Of a DNA stretch of 64,000 nt, positions 1 through 40,163 are shown one piece after another (position 1 is the stretch's first letter; every line of letters starts with the position of its first letter). Made by a program: the position numbers and the translations under genes. The notes below the pieces were generated by a model, which saw only the letters and a program-made list of their open reading frames with translations, was not told the DNA's origin and did not search any database. This DNA is from Hermodice carunculata (Eukaryota > Annelida > Polychaeta > Eunicida > Amphinomidae), in assembly GCA_964020975.1 (NCBI GenBank), contig OZ026623.1:81815123-81879122 (forward strand). Reading direction: 5' to 3'.

Positions 1-572
1 TAAATTGTAGGGGCTGAATGTACATCCATCTGTTTGGCCGTACAGCAATGCACTAATATTTGTATCTAACGTGGACCCCCCCACCCCCCACAAGTATTGA
101 CAAAATAATGCTTGTTTTTACAAATGCATAAGGACATTTTAATAATTCATATATACACACGTAGGGTCATAGATGACCATGACATGGTGTTCAATGCGAT
201 AAAGAAAGTAAAGGCCAGTCTCTAGGGTTTGTAGTTTAATATTACAGCTGCAGAATCAGTTGATTTAAAACCCCCTTGAAAGTTTACCCGCTTCCGGTTC
301 TTTTCTTGATGAACAAACCCATACATTCAAATAACATTGTCCCAGGTTTGCAGCTCACGGAACATGTTTTCATGGCATTGGTTCCGCTCAAGTAACTGCA
401 GAACCATTTGAACTGCAAATGGGAAATTGCTGTAATTGTTCAGCTTCATCAAGCCACACAGGTGCTGAAAGTCTACTTTTATGCACCTTTTTGAGACCAC
501 AGGGCACGAAAAAGCATACAGATTTGCAAACGCATCCACAATGAGGAGCAGTGGAATCTAATAATGCTCACT
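1..572. other. No gene recognised
   Basis: This stretch is AT-rich. A 70-codon minus-strand open frame at 327-539 has no recognisable domain and lies just beyond the tail of the repeated-family copy, so it could be non-coding 3' sequence of it. A C-rich run lies near 79-91. Confidence 0.4.
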
Positions 573-1310
573 TCATGGACATTCTCCTTCGCATGAGCAC
601 AGGGCTGTGCATCTCAGTGCATTTGATTTGCACTTACACAGGTATCGACCTCCTTTCTGCAACCACAAGACACTAACTCGTAACATCTTTTGGATGTCTC
701 TGGAAGTGGTTTCCAATATGGCTCATACAATCTAATAGCTTCATCCAGCCCCAGTCGGTGTCTTAAGGTGACCATTTTGTGCAGCAGTGTTCGGGGTGTC
801 TGCCTCTTCATGACCACACGGAGCAAGTGAACGGAGTGAACAGTGGCGTTTGAAAGGAATTTAAACAGTTCCTGCTTGTTGTTGTCTCCGTTTAGGAAGT
901 TCTTCCCGTTTCCTGGCACTGGAACAGAACCAGAAACTCTTCTTCGAACTCCTGGTTCCCGTTTACCCAAGGCCATGCTTTGCAGGCTGTCATCTTGGTA
1001 TCTGTCCCAGTTAAGGTCAACTCGTGTTGCTTTATCAAAGTATGATACAATGTATGGAACAAATACCTGGCGTTCATAGGCGTCAGATCTTTTATATGTC
1101 CCAGGTTTCGACAGATGGACAATTGCAGGCCCATCAAGGACTACACATGTAGTGGATGGTGCATGATCTTGTGTTTCTGTATTTCCAAAGCGAGTCAGAC
1201 GGTCACTTTTAGTACCTGGGCGAAGCTGTCCCATTGCTGACAAGGCTGATGAAAAAGCGCGATTTTCACATTTAAAGAATTCGTCTTGGTTGCCATCACG
1301 GGTTAGGAGG
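573..1310 (-). pseudogene. Broken copy of an uncharacterised repeated invertebrate gene family with a Cys-rich tail
   Basis: Read on the minus strand from about 1310, an open frame starts near DGNQDEFFKCEN and runs through VVLDGPAIVHLSKPGT, YERQVFVPYIVSYFDKATRV, DLNWDRYQDDSLQ, REPGVRRRVSGSVPVPGN and NNKQELFKFLSNATV. A tail rich in CGC, CKC and CSC motifs ends at 573-575. I recognise this order (a V-x-DG-A-x-V-H block, a hydrophobic VFVPYI block, a DxxWDxY block, a G-x-RRRV block, an N-x-x-ELF block, a Cys-rich end) from multicopy proteins without assigned function in cnidarians and invertebrate deuterostomes, often near mobile DNA. The frame changes once within the Cys-rich tail, there is no clear ATG at the upstream end, and the N-terminal half usual for the family is absent. 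I read it as a decayed partial copy. The function is unknown. Confidence 0.55.
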
Positions 1311-2463
1311 ATAAGTTAGCTTATCCCGTATCATTTATGTCAAATAAATACTAGTTTCTGGTTCAAGACCTGGTCATTCTATATTCAGAACATAAGAATT
1401 ATATGAAAAATATAAAAACCCCAAAAAGGACAGTACCTGAATTTCTGCTGGACAGGTACCTGTCGAAACGAAGAAAAAATTTGACCCTCATATCAAGAAC
1501 TTGTTGATGAAGAAGTGTATATGAACTGAACTCACCTAACTCGAGGCTATACGAAACAAAAGAGAGAAAAAAAAGTGTCAGAAAGCGCAAAGACAACAAC
1601 AAGGCCCGTCATGGCCTACACAACTTGACTAATTGCAACAAACTGATACAAACAGAAAGACAAAGTCCTGTATTAATTCAAGGACAATTTCATACCGAAA
1701 TGAGACAGAAGTATAAGAGAACGTTTCCCTTGCTTTGCCAAAGCCCCATCTGCTGGCTATGTGCTGTAGTAGGTACACTACTTGTGTGGCGATGTAGCAT
1801 TTGAAGCCATTATCACGTGTAATTAACAAACCAAGTTTTTAAAGAGTAGTTTTTCATAATTATGCCGAACCCTTTTATGTCTGAAGATGTCTGTTACCTC
1901 TTGATTCGCATGACTGCCCTCGGCTTGCTTACTATGCAGGTCAGGTGACTAAAACATCACCAAAACAAACACAGAGATCGTATTCACGTGGGACTTTCTT
2001 TCATAAACCAATGTGGATACAAAGGTACACTTTGAAGCCAGTGCGCATGCATAGCGTAACAAAATTTTACTCGGCTCTATATCCAGAAATATTAGTCTAC
2101 ATTTGTGCCAAGTTTCATGCTTTTATCATTAAATACACGATTGTTGTGTAACATAGAATTATGCCACCTAACTAAGAAACCGCATATTACCAAGGGGCCT
2201 GGAGAGAAGGAGGGAAAACTCCTTTCAGCCACGATTATTGCTGAGGTACCATTAATTTCCCTCCGGTTGGTCCATTCAATTGAAGATATAAACAAGTTCG
2301 CGGCCAGATATTAGGACCCATACGTGTAACAAGGTACAAGGTTAAATGTCTACCTCAGACCCAAATGTAGAGATGCATTTTAAATTCCACAAGTGAGGTT
2401 TTAAAGTAATATATTCGTGCAGTGAAATTTAATCACTTTGATTGTGTAATTTGCGCGGAACTA
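1311..2463. other. No gene recognised between the repeated-family copy and the Tc1 element
   Basis: Only short open frames without domain signal are present. A small palindrome (GATAAGTTAGCTTATC) lies near 1310-1326. I looked here for upstream ligand-binding-domain exons of the GABA-B-like gene and saw none I could defend. Confidence 0.4.
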
Positions 2464-2488
2464 TACTGAACCAAACAAATAACGCAAC
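2464..2488 (+). repeat. Left terminal inverted repeat of the Tc1-like element
   Basis: 25 bp beginning TACTGAACC. It matches the reverse complement of 4132-4156 exactly, and TA at 2462-2463 is the target duplication. Confidence 0.95.
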
Positions 2489-2774
2489 CCTTAAACTTTT
2501 TAACTTAAATATTTATTGTTACTTTCATATCACAGAAACAAATTAGATCCATATTCTGCAGTCTTTTTGACATAACATGTGAAAAACAAAAACTTGAAAC
2601 TGTCAACGAGGGCGCGACCAGCTGGCAATAAACAGGGCAACATTGATTTGTAAAGTTCACAAATTGGTATGTCCACTAATTCTGTGTGTGACCACCATCA
2701 GCATCTGTAACTGCTATGCAACGTTGGCCCATGGATGACACTAGCCGCTGCACCATCTGCCGGGACACACGATC

Positions 2775-3724
2775 TCACTCTTCTTGAAGAGCCTGGCAAA
2801 GCTGCTGGCGGTTGGCGGGCGCTGGATCCCGTCTCCGAACATGCTGGTCAAGGTAGTCCCAAAGATGCTCAATGGGATTGATATCAGGTGAGAAGGCTGG
2901 CCATGGCAAAACGTTAATTCCTTCTCCTTGCAGAAAATCCATCGTCAGTCTAGTGGCATGGGGCCGAGCATTGTCCTGTTGAAGCAAGTGGAGTTGGTGG
3001 TGTCTAATGAAAGGGACAGCAACAGGCTGAAGGATCTCATCCCTGAACGGGCAGCGTTAAGATTGCCTTCAATGAAGATTAGCTGGGTTTTGGCTGTGAA
3101 TGAAATTCCACCCCACACCATCACTGATGCACCTCCAAATCGATCTGTTTCCAGCACACAGGCATCTGAGTAGCGTTCTCCCCTTCGTCGCCAAACACGT
3201 GTCCTACCATCTGCATGATACAGTGTGAAGCGGGATTCATCGGTGAATAGCACATCCCTCCACTGTTGATGGGTCCAGCGAGTATTGGCAGTAGCCCATT
3301 GTCGTCGGGCTTGCCTTCTTGCCTGTGTCAAAATTTGACCCCTCTAAGGACGCCTGGCGTGTAGATGGTGTTCTTGTAGTCTATTACGGACTGTATGGGC
3401 AGATATTCTGTTATTGGTTCTGCCAGGTGTCTGTTGTGCAGTTCTAGTGGCTGGTCGAGTTCTGTTTCGCAGATGTGACACCCTGATGTGTCTGTCTTGT
3501 GCAGGTGTGGTTTCTCTTGGTCTCCCAGGACGCTGTGTATCAGCTGTGGCCCCAGTCTCCTGGAATCTTGTAGTAAGTCTGGATGTAGTGGATTTGTGGA
3601 CTTGCAGTCTTCTTGCCACCTCTGCTGCAGATAAACCAGCCTGTAGCATGCCAATTCCTCTCTCCTGATGTACTGTTGATAATCGACCCATAGTTCTTGG
3701 AATACTGTGCCAAATGAATCCCAT
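2775..3724 (-). pseudogene. Tc1-like transposase pseudogene
   Basis: The transposase would bind the element ends and catalyse cut-and-paste movement in the nucleus. From the ATG at 3722-3724 the frame gives a paired-type helix-turn-helix (RGIGMLQAGLSAAEVARRLQ, then a second helix with HKSTTSRL) and the linker GRPR. The RNase H-like core follows: FTDESRF, MVWGGIS, LLQQDNARPH and FSPDINPIEHLWDYLD. An in-frame TAG lies at 3344-3346, after HARRP. Around 3047-3050 one base has been lost, shifting the frame between NLNAAR and the block leading to HLLQQDNARPH. The catalytic DD34E residues survive in the separate pieces. Length and gene order match the family. No host use is apparent. Confidence 0.93.
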
Positions 3725-4131
3725 GTTGCCCTTTTATTGTCCGTGAGGGGCTACACCAAACCAGTAAAGGTGCGAATGTTTTAGTCATGTGGGTAACACT
3801 GAATCCTGCAGTTGTCCTTGATTCAGCACAACCACCAAACTTTGAAAGCCTCATATCCTCGCACACAGTTACGCTTGGTCTGATTTCAATGTGGCCTTTT
3901 CCTGTCCCAGAATCAAAGACTTGGCAACCTTAATTTCAGGTGTCAGAGACTTGCGTAAAATAGCCTGCTTTAGTCACTCTCGATTCATGACAATGACCCC
4001 ATGGCAAGGTCAGGGTACTCGACCTTGAGGTCACACTACTTGGTGCATTATGTTAGACTGATTTAACAACGGTTCGTATATTTCTGAACTTTAAATACAG
4101 TTCCAATGTGAAAATAAACCCAAATGAAAAA

Positions 4132-4156
4132 GTTGCGTTATTTGTTTGGTTCAGTA
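4132..4156 (-). repeat. Right terminal inverted repeat of the Tc1-like element
   Basis: 25 bp ending GGTTCAGTA. It is the exact inverse of the left end, and TA at 4157-4158 is the target duplication. Confidence 0.95.
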
Positions 4157-4855
4157 TATTTTTAACCTCTGTGATAAACGGACTCCTTGCTTGTACGTGA
4201 GAGAAGGAATGTTATGTTCATACAAAATTAGATTCTAGAACCAATCACAGCCCCGTTGAGGGGAAAATAAACTTTTTGCGGTTTTATCCCACATCCATAT
4301 ACTTTACTGTACAGACATGCTTCCCGCCAAAGTCAATCCTTTGTGACGATCAAAACGTACTAAGACAGCGTTTACGACATTGTTATTGTTGATATGCAGT
4401 AGATGTGCACGAGAAATATCTGTGTGGACATGCTAAATATGAACATGAAAATGTACAAATAACGAAATTATTCATTTTGTTTACAAAGAGTACAAAGCGC
4501 AAAATGGATTGTCCCAGCACAAACCAGAAGCTGTACCTCCTTCTCGCGCTGGGCTCCTTGATATTACAGGAAAAGCCTATGGTGCTCTTCACGCAGACAC
4601 GTCTGTATGTGTTCCTGTAAAGTATTTATTACGGGAGAAGGAATAATCGCGTATAAGTTTTGTGTTATCAATGGTAAATAAACTATCAAATATGTCAGTT
4701 ACATTTCGATATATATATATTACTGCTTTGATAATTTTCAAAGATACATTTTTTCGCATTTTGATTTTACATTTTTATAACATGTATGTACTTAACGCTA
4801 TCTGTTATGACTTGTCAAAATGAACAACTACCACTCTGCATGTGCCACACTTCAG
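4157..4855. other. Stretch upstream of the first recognised GABA-B-like exon
   Basis: This should be intron sequence if the receptor gene starts before the window. A 60-codon open frame without ATG (about 4448-4630, containing LLDITGKAYGALHADTSV) is unassigned. No ligand-binding-domain motif such as the family's FFRT block was seen. Confidence 0.35.
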
Positions 4856-34469
<29,614 letters not shown>

Positions 34470-34868
34470 AACCATAGTCAAGATTCATCTACATATGTTG
34501 AATTCTCCGATTGAGCTATTCATTTCAAACGGACCCTATATGATTTGTGTCAGTCCACAGGAAAACCGCTGATCACGTGTAAGAAAAACAATCCAAACAG
34601 ATGCGTTTAACACCAACATTTCGGTAATACAAGCCAAATGAACAAACAAAAACACACGCCTTTGTTGCTGGTGATGACTGTTGGGCGTAAATCAACAGAG
34701 ACATGTCCATCAAACATATTTGAAGTGCAATCAGTGAAAGTGAAATGTTTAACAAGTTGCGAGAAGTAAGGATGAATCAATTCGTGGAACTGGCCCGAAC
34801 GATGGTAGCAGCAACATTTATAATCTTCAACATAATATGTAGTATTATTTTAGTGATGGAAATGGAAA

Positions 34869-34874
34869 AATAAA
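34869..34874 (+). terminator. Candidate polyadenylation signal of the GABA-B-like gene
   Basis: AATAAA about 400 bases after the stop codon, on the coding strand. Position and hexamer are reasonable, but nothing else supports it. Confidence 0.35.
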
Positions 34875-35917
34875 CATGTTTCTTGGATGGAATCGAAACC
34901 ATGTTGCATCTTCGATCACGTTTTTGCCAAGATTACAGCTTGGCTACAGTCATCTAACACACCTTTGACTTTGTTAAAAAGTATCAGACAGTAAATATTT
35001 CTAATTTTAGTCGAGCGCCAGATTAGACAAGGAAAACATATTTGACAAACTGTTTGAATTTAGGAAATTCGTGTGACAGTCGAGGTAGTATGTGCAAAAC
35101 TCTTGCAGGGTTAATGATTTTAACGATGAGACTACGTGTGATAAAAAGATTTACAATACATCACTTGTTTCTAATTTACACATTCTTTGTCAGTTTAATA
35201 TTGATTTTTACCAGTATATAGCATGTCACTCGTCACAATGCTGTAAGATAGATCTTAACATGTTATTGTCTAACCTATAATCTGTATACCCGTTTCCTAC
35301 ATAAGCTTTTTCCAAAAAAGGTATATACACATTGTGGATCAGCCCATGGTACATAACTACTAATGACTGGGTTCTCTGGATATAGAAAAGCGCATAACTT
35401 ATGTACAAAATACATAGGGCAATACCAGCAAGCTGTGCAACTAGTACAGGTATCCACCTTCACATGAGTGTACTCGAATATATCAATGCTGTTCATTGTG
35501 CGATCGATAGGAATAACGTAAGGCAATATGAAAGCAGCCATAGTAATTACAAATCACGCAAAAACAAAACAGAATATAAATGTCTAGGCACGGTGCTAAA
35601 TTGAGCAAGTTAGGTGGTGAAACGTCTTGTGTGAATGATGTGTGTAAATATGTCAAGAACATGGACATTCATGGTATACGGAAAATCTTTGGTCTCAAAT
35701 AGAACAATTCGAGTTAACATGTCGTGAGCGACATCAGAATGAAGTTTGGGTGGACACCGGGAAATAAAATTGAGACAATGGTGCAGACTTTTTAAAAAAA
35801 TATATAAATCGAAAGTATAGTAGGCAAAGGAAAGAAAGTGTTTACGATCTATTGGAAGGATACGAACAGGGGCAAGTAGAATGAGGCAAAATGTTTGAAA
35901 ATATCAATGTACCTGAA

Positions 35918-36130
35918 CGTGCCTCATCTGGTTCAAAACCACCGGTTGCCTTTTATGGGTGACTGCCTGTCTGAAGTCAGGAGTGAAATTTGTTACTTCA
36001 TATTGGTATTGGTGGATGAATGTTGACGCTTTGGTAACTCTAGCTTCTCTTTGCTGTCATTCTTGGGTTTGGAATATATTAATGTGGGCCATGTTTTTCT
36101 GTACTTTAAGGTTAAGTGACTACAGTGCAT
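35918..36130 (+). repeat. Dispersed repeat shared with 17880-18105
   Basis: Same blocks as the other copy in opposite orientation. GGTTCAAAACC near 35930 looks like a pol III box B, but no matching box A is convincing, so SINE status is open. Confidence 0.8.
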
Positions 36131-36986
36131 TGCCGCTTGAATTTCACTCTAGAAAATAATAGATTTTCCCTCAAACAGAATAAAAAAGATTTATCTATGC
36201 ATTAAGTTTTGCATTTGGTTCGGCGGTTAGGCTAACGAAAGACTCGACCAGGAGTAGTTGGGTGTAAAAGGTCAGAAAGATAAGGAATGAAAATGTGATG
36301 CATTTTTTTTTTAAAAAACAAAGTATCAGTTTGAAATATTTACCTATGTTAGCCAGAGTTGGCCGCTGTAGTCCATTTAAAAGATTGACACATGAAATGT
36401 GCCTTACTACACAAGGACAGAGTTTGTCAGCCTCAAATTGTAAAGATTCATGAATATTAGGTAGGCTTTCACCATAGGTATCGAAAAGAACACAGCTATA
36501 TTCAGGAAAAGAGCGAACCAGAGAATGAGTCTAACCAGAGTTTCATTGGAGAGTTCGTAAATTATTTGAATCTGTGGTGAAGCGCAATCAAGTGGCTAAC
36601 TGGTAATGAACTAACATGAGCAGTAACACGAGCATGCCATGATAGTTTATAGCTAAATGTAATACTAAGATGAGTATGGGTAACTCATGAAAGTACTGCC
36701 GATTAGACAAGAAAAAATGGGAAAAGTTAACAATATATTCGAATATTCTGAGCTTGATATGTTTAAAACACGTCCTCATGTCAGAAGAACAATGATTTAG
36801 AATGTCACAACTCTGATCATATGTTGCATATAAATTTTTGAATAGACCATTTACCGCCATGCAATACCACTTCCATAGGTTATTTTTTTTTACATTCCCG
36901 ACAGACAAATAAAACATATATGGATACGTTATTAACGTTATTCACTCACTTAAGATATATAGTATCCAAAATGAATAAGAAGTAGT

Positions 36987-39900
36987 TTAAGTGCAGAAAT
37001 GTTTAATTTTTGTTAACCAGCTACGACTTTCTTGAAGACTCACAGTAAGAAACATTGTATCTGCTAACATGGGCAAAAGAATTGACACAGCAATTAGCCA
37101 TCGAAAGGATTCATGTTGTAAGCTTTGTATTTGCTGTACAATTAACTCAGTTATGCTTACAGTAATAATCGAAATACCACATATAACAGAAAATAAAATG
37201 TGCAGGGTGATCTTTGAACTTTTAGATTTTCTGCCAACCTTTTTGCTCGTTCTTGCTAAAGTTATCCAGATGCCGATATGTGCTGTAATATAACTCAACC
37301 ATGTTACTATTCTTACGGTAAAAAAACAGAAATATAACCAGGTCGTCGACCACATGAATCTCAGTTTAGATATGCATAGAGATCCATATAATGTTAAACG
37401 TGGCGTATCCTGACCTAACTTCAGGTTTATAACAATTATAGCACCGACAAAAAGTATTGCTGACCAAGCAGGTACAACTTTAGTCATTGTATTGTGCGAC
37501 CCCAGAGGAACTTTAAAAATAAGGACGATACCCACAAATCGCTCCCATGACAGCATAAGTAATACAGCTAGTCTACAGCATGATGACCATGACGAAATAA
37601 ATCTTACTATGGTACAAAGGGAACTTGAACGCCACTGTATATCAAAGTTTGCATAAATATAACTAAAGATGCTGTCTGCTATCCACAGTATGCAAAAATG
37701 TAAACAAGTTAGGATTTCTACCAAAGTTAAATACTGTCTGAGAAGACTCTGTATATTTTTTGCTGCTTTGGGAAGACTGAGAAGGAAAACTGCCGCATTT
37801 GCCAAAAGGCTACTTAAGCCCACCGTGCCCATGATAAATTTCTGTCCCATATTTGGAAGAAGACGGCCACACCCAATGTAGCATGCAGGATTTGGGATAC
37901 ATATATCCACAGAATGTAGAAAACAACAAAAATGAAAGTAATCACTCTCAAATCGACTTAGGTTCCTTAATAAGGAAAAATCTGAAAAAACGGTTTGCTG
38001 TAATGTGTTTTGCGTTAAGTTAATACACTCTAACCTCCGCAAATCCTGGAATATTTCGTTTGAGACCCCTGTCAATAAATTTTGTGACATGTCTATAACT
38101 TTGACATTTTGCATAGCCGTAAATGAGTTAGGTTCCACCACAATCAAATTTAGACCGCGTAAATCTAAGCTCAGTAGGCTAGTTAAACCTTTAAAACTCG
38201 AATGGCGTACTATTCGCAGTGGATTTCCAGCCAAAGATATATTTGTTAATGATACCAATCCAAAAAATGTATTTGGAGCTAAGACTTTCAGCTTATTATA
38301 TGAAACATTCAACTCTCTCAAGTTGCTAAAAATGTCAAAGGACATTGGTTGAATTTCCTGCATATGGTTATTCCCCAAATGTAATCTGAATATACCATGC
38401 ACAATTTGGGTGGTCCTTGTCCAAGAAATGAGATGGTTACCACAGAAAATGACGGCCCGTTGCTGTACCGAAAGATGGGGGAAGGCCGTCATGTTCAAAG
38501 AAATACATTGTAGGTAGTATCCTACGCATTTACATTTGTCTGGGCATTTTTGCACGTCACATAAATATTCATCATCATATGAATAAATACATTGTACAAT
38601 CCCATCGCAAACTTCGGTCTGGTGCAGATAGCTCTTTTCGTACTTGCACCGGAAGAAATGTGGAAATGTGAAATCTGTACACTGAGTTTCCTCAACACCC
38701 CCTGGGCAATCCCATTTATTATCGCATATCATTCTTATTGGTATACAATAGGTATTTGGGCATTTGAATAAGGATGGACATGCCCTGTGTTTACAATTCA
38801 GGAGATGTGCACCATTTTGACAATGCAATGCCTTGCCATATCGGTCGAGTTCATAATGACAACTCGATGTCCTTTCGTAACATATGTGTTTGCTGTCTTT
38901 TTCGCACGGTACCCTGTTAGCACGAGAACATGTATCCATGTCAGATAAATCATTCTCAATCCCTGATGAATGCTTTAAAAGTGCTTTGATTTCCTGACAA
39001 TTTTTCTCGTCTGTTCCATCATAACAATCCTTTATATTATCGCAAATCTTGGACAGAGGGACACACCCCTTGCAACTACACTGGAAGTATTCCTGTCCGC
39101 AAGTGCATGATGGCAGCACACAATTCTTTGCACAGTAGTCTGTCATAGGGACTGACCCATTCGGAAAGAAACACATCGAACATTTTTCTTCATCGTCTTT
39201 CCCTGGACAATCTAAATATCCATCACATCTGTAGTGAACTGCCACACAATCTTTACTTTTACATTGCAGCTGTCCTATCTTGCATCCTATTGTCATGACA
39301 AAAGATTGTGTCTGACACAGGACACTGTTGTGCTTTTGTGGGTATTGTGAATAATTTTTGTAAGTTTGAAGATTCATGTTGACAAGAGGCATGTAGGTTT
39401 CAAAGTTACACTTTACGTGCGAAGAATGATAGTAGTAGAAAAAATAAGACGAATGACTGGAATTTATGGTATTTGGTTTAATAGAGAATAGTACTTGTTT
39501 CTCATCAGTTGTATTTCTTATCATAGTGACATGGTCACCATGAGACATTTGTAATATATTTACAATCCATGCCAAGTTATAATATGTTACTAGTTTTTCA
39601 CAATTTTGCCGAATTTCAATAAAGCTGAAGTATTCTAAACTTTTGTATAACTTAAGAATTAGATTATTTGCAACTACCACATGGAATATATTTATTGTGT
39701 AAACAAATGCTTCCTTGACTAAACATCTCTGAGCTGCATGTTTAAAGCTGAGCAAATGCCCAAACATCGGATATATACATGTTTTGTTTAATAACAACCA
39801 GTGTCTGTTACAAGATTCTTGTATAAGGAACCATTTATGCCATTCAATCCACGATGTTAAACCTACAGGCAGAGTATAGCTTCTGCACATGTATGTCACC

Positions 39901-40163
39901 CACTCAATAGGCTGATGACAAGGTACTGTTATCCAATAGGTCGAGTGACCAAAAAAGGTAAATATCATCGCAGAGCAGGAAGTTTCCTTCTTCCACGATG
40001 GTTGCCTATATCTGGTCAGATCTTTGAGTATGTCTACTGCCAGTAAATGCCAAGATGAATTCATTCGAACAAACTTGTACATCGACATATATATATTTGT
40101 AGAATAATTTCTCCAGTTTGTAACAACTACAGAGTCGTTTGTCATCCATAGAGGTTGCTCATT
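36987..40163 (-). CDS. Exon B of the chimeric receptor: lectin half, LDLa repeats, LRRs and 7TM
   Basis: A single exon of 1,058 codons plus stop, phase 0 after a good acceptor. It opens with the second half of a C-type lectin domain. Four LDLa modules follow, e.g. CVAVHYRCDGYLDCPGKDDE, CVPLSKICDNIKDCYDGTDE and YCIPIRMICDNKWDCPGG; the fourth lacks a cysteine pair. Between the second and third lies NGAHLLNCKHRACPSLFKCP, typical of GRL101-like receptors. An LRR N-cap (CPDKCKC) and about six LRRs (e.g. LRELNVSYNKLKVLAPNTF) come next. The 7TM region starts at FIMGTVGLSSLLANAAVF and has SWERF in place of DRY, and LADTMF where NPxxY is expected. The intracellular tail is short. An ATG at 40209-40211 exists but lies in the presumed intron. 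Confidence 0.85.
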   Translation of the reverse strand, partial: NEQPLWMTNDSVVVTNWRNYSTNIYMSMYKFVRMNSSWHLLAVDILKDLTRYRQPSWKKETSCSAMIFTFFGHSTYWITVPCHQPIEWVTYMCRSYTLPVGLTSWIEWHKWFLIQESCNRHWLLLNKTCIYPMFGHLLSFKHAAQRCLVKEAFVYTINIFHVVVANNLILKLYKSLEYFSFIEIRQNCEKLVTYYNLAWIVNILQMSHGDHVTMIRNTTDEKQVLFSIKPNTINSSHSSYFFYYYHSSHVKCNFETYMPLVNMNLQTYKNYSQYPQKHNSVLCQTQSFVMTIGCKIGQLQCKSKDCVAVHYRCDGYLDCPGKDDEEKCSMCFFPNGSVPMTDYCAKNCVLPSCTCGQEYFQCSCKGCVPLSKICDNIKDCYDGTDEKNCQEIKALLKHSSGIENDLSDMDTCSRANRVPCEKDSKHICYERTSSCHYELDRYGKALHCQNGAHLLNCKHRACPSLFKCPNTYCIPIRMICDNKWDCPGGVEETQCTDFTFPHFFRCKYEKSYLHQTEVCDGIVQCIYSYDDEYLCDVQKCPDKCKCVGYYLQCISLNMTAFPHLSVQQRAVIFCGNHLISWTRTTQIVHGIFRLHLGNNHMQEIQPMSFDIFSNLRELNVSYNKLKVLAPNTFFGLVSLTNISLAGNPLRIVRHSSFKGLTSLLSLDLRGLNLIVVEPNSFTAMQNVKVIDMSQNLLTGVSNEIFQDLRRLECINLTQNTLQQTVFSDFSLLRNLSRFESDYFHFCCFLHSVDICIPNPACYIGCGRLLPNMGQKFIMGTVGLSSLLANAAVFLLSLPKAAKNIQSLLRQYLTLVEILTCLHFCILWIADSIFSYIYANFDIQWRSSSLCTIVRFISSWSSCCRLAVLLMLSWERFVGIVLIFKVPLGSHNTMTKVVPAWSAILFVGAIIVINLKLGQDTPRLTLYGSLCISKLRFMWSTTWLYFCFFTVRIVTWLSYITAHIGIWITLARTSKKVGRKSKSSKITLHILFSVICGISIITVSITELIVQQIQSLQHESFRWLIAVSILLPMLADTMFLTVSLQESRSWLTKIKHFCT

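Larger units (their letters stand above)
2464..4156 (-). mobile_element. Complete Tc1-like (Tc1/mariner superfamily, DD34E) DNA transposon, inactivated
   Basis: The element is 1,693 bp long. Its ends are perfect 25-bp inverted repeats beginning TACTGAACCAAAC, and TA dinucleotides flank it at 2462-2463 and 4157-4158, the target duplication expected of Tc1/mariner elements. The transposase is read on the minus strand and shows an N-terminal helix-turn-helix, a GRPR AT-hook-like motif and all three catalytic acids: D of FTDESRF, D of LQQDNARPH and E of PDINPIEHLWD. There are 34 residues between the second D and the E. One in-frame stop and one single-base frameshift interrupt it, so it is dead as a source of its own transposase. 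The intact ends suggest a fairly young insertion that could be cross-mobilised if a relative is active. Confidence 0.95.
34470..36986. other. Intergenic region between two convergent genes
   Basis: It contains the candidate poly(A) signal at 34869 and the dispersed repeat at 35918-36130. I saw no coding signal, and the 109-codon minus-strand frame at 36588-36917 lies in the 3' flank of the lectin-GPCR gene without a recognisable domain. Confidence 0.5.

Noticed and set aside
35918-35960. tRNA or tRNA-derived SINE head from the GGTTCAAAACC motif
   Set aside because: No convincing box A at the right distance and no cloverleaf.
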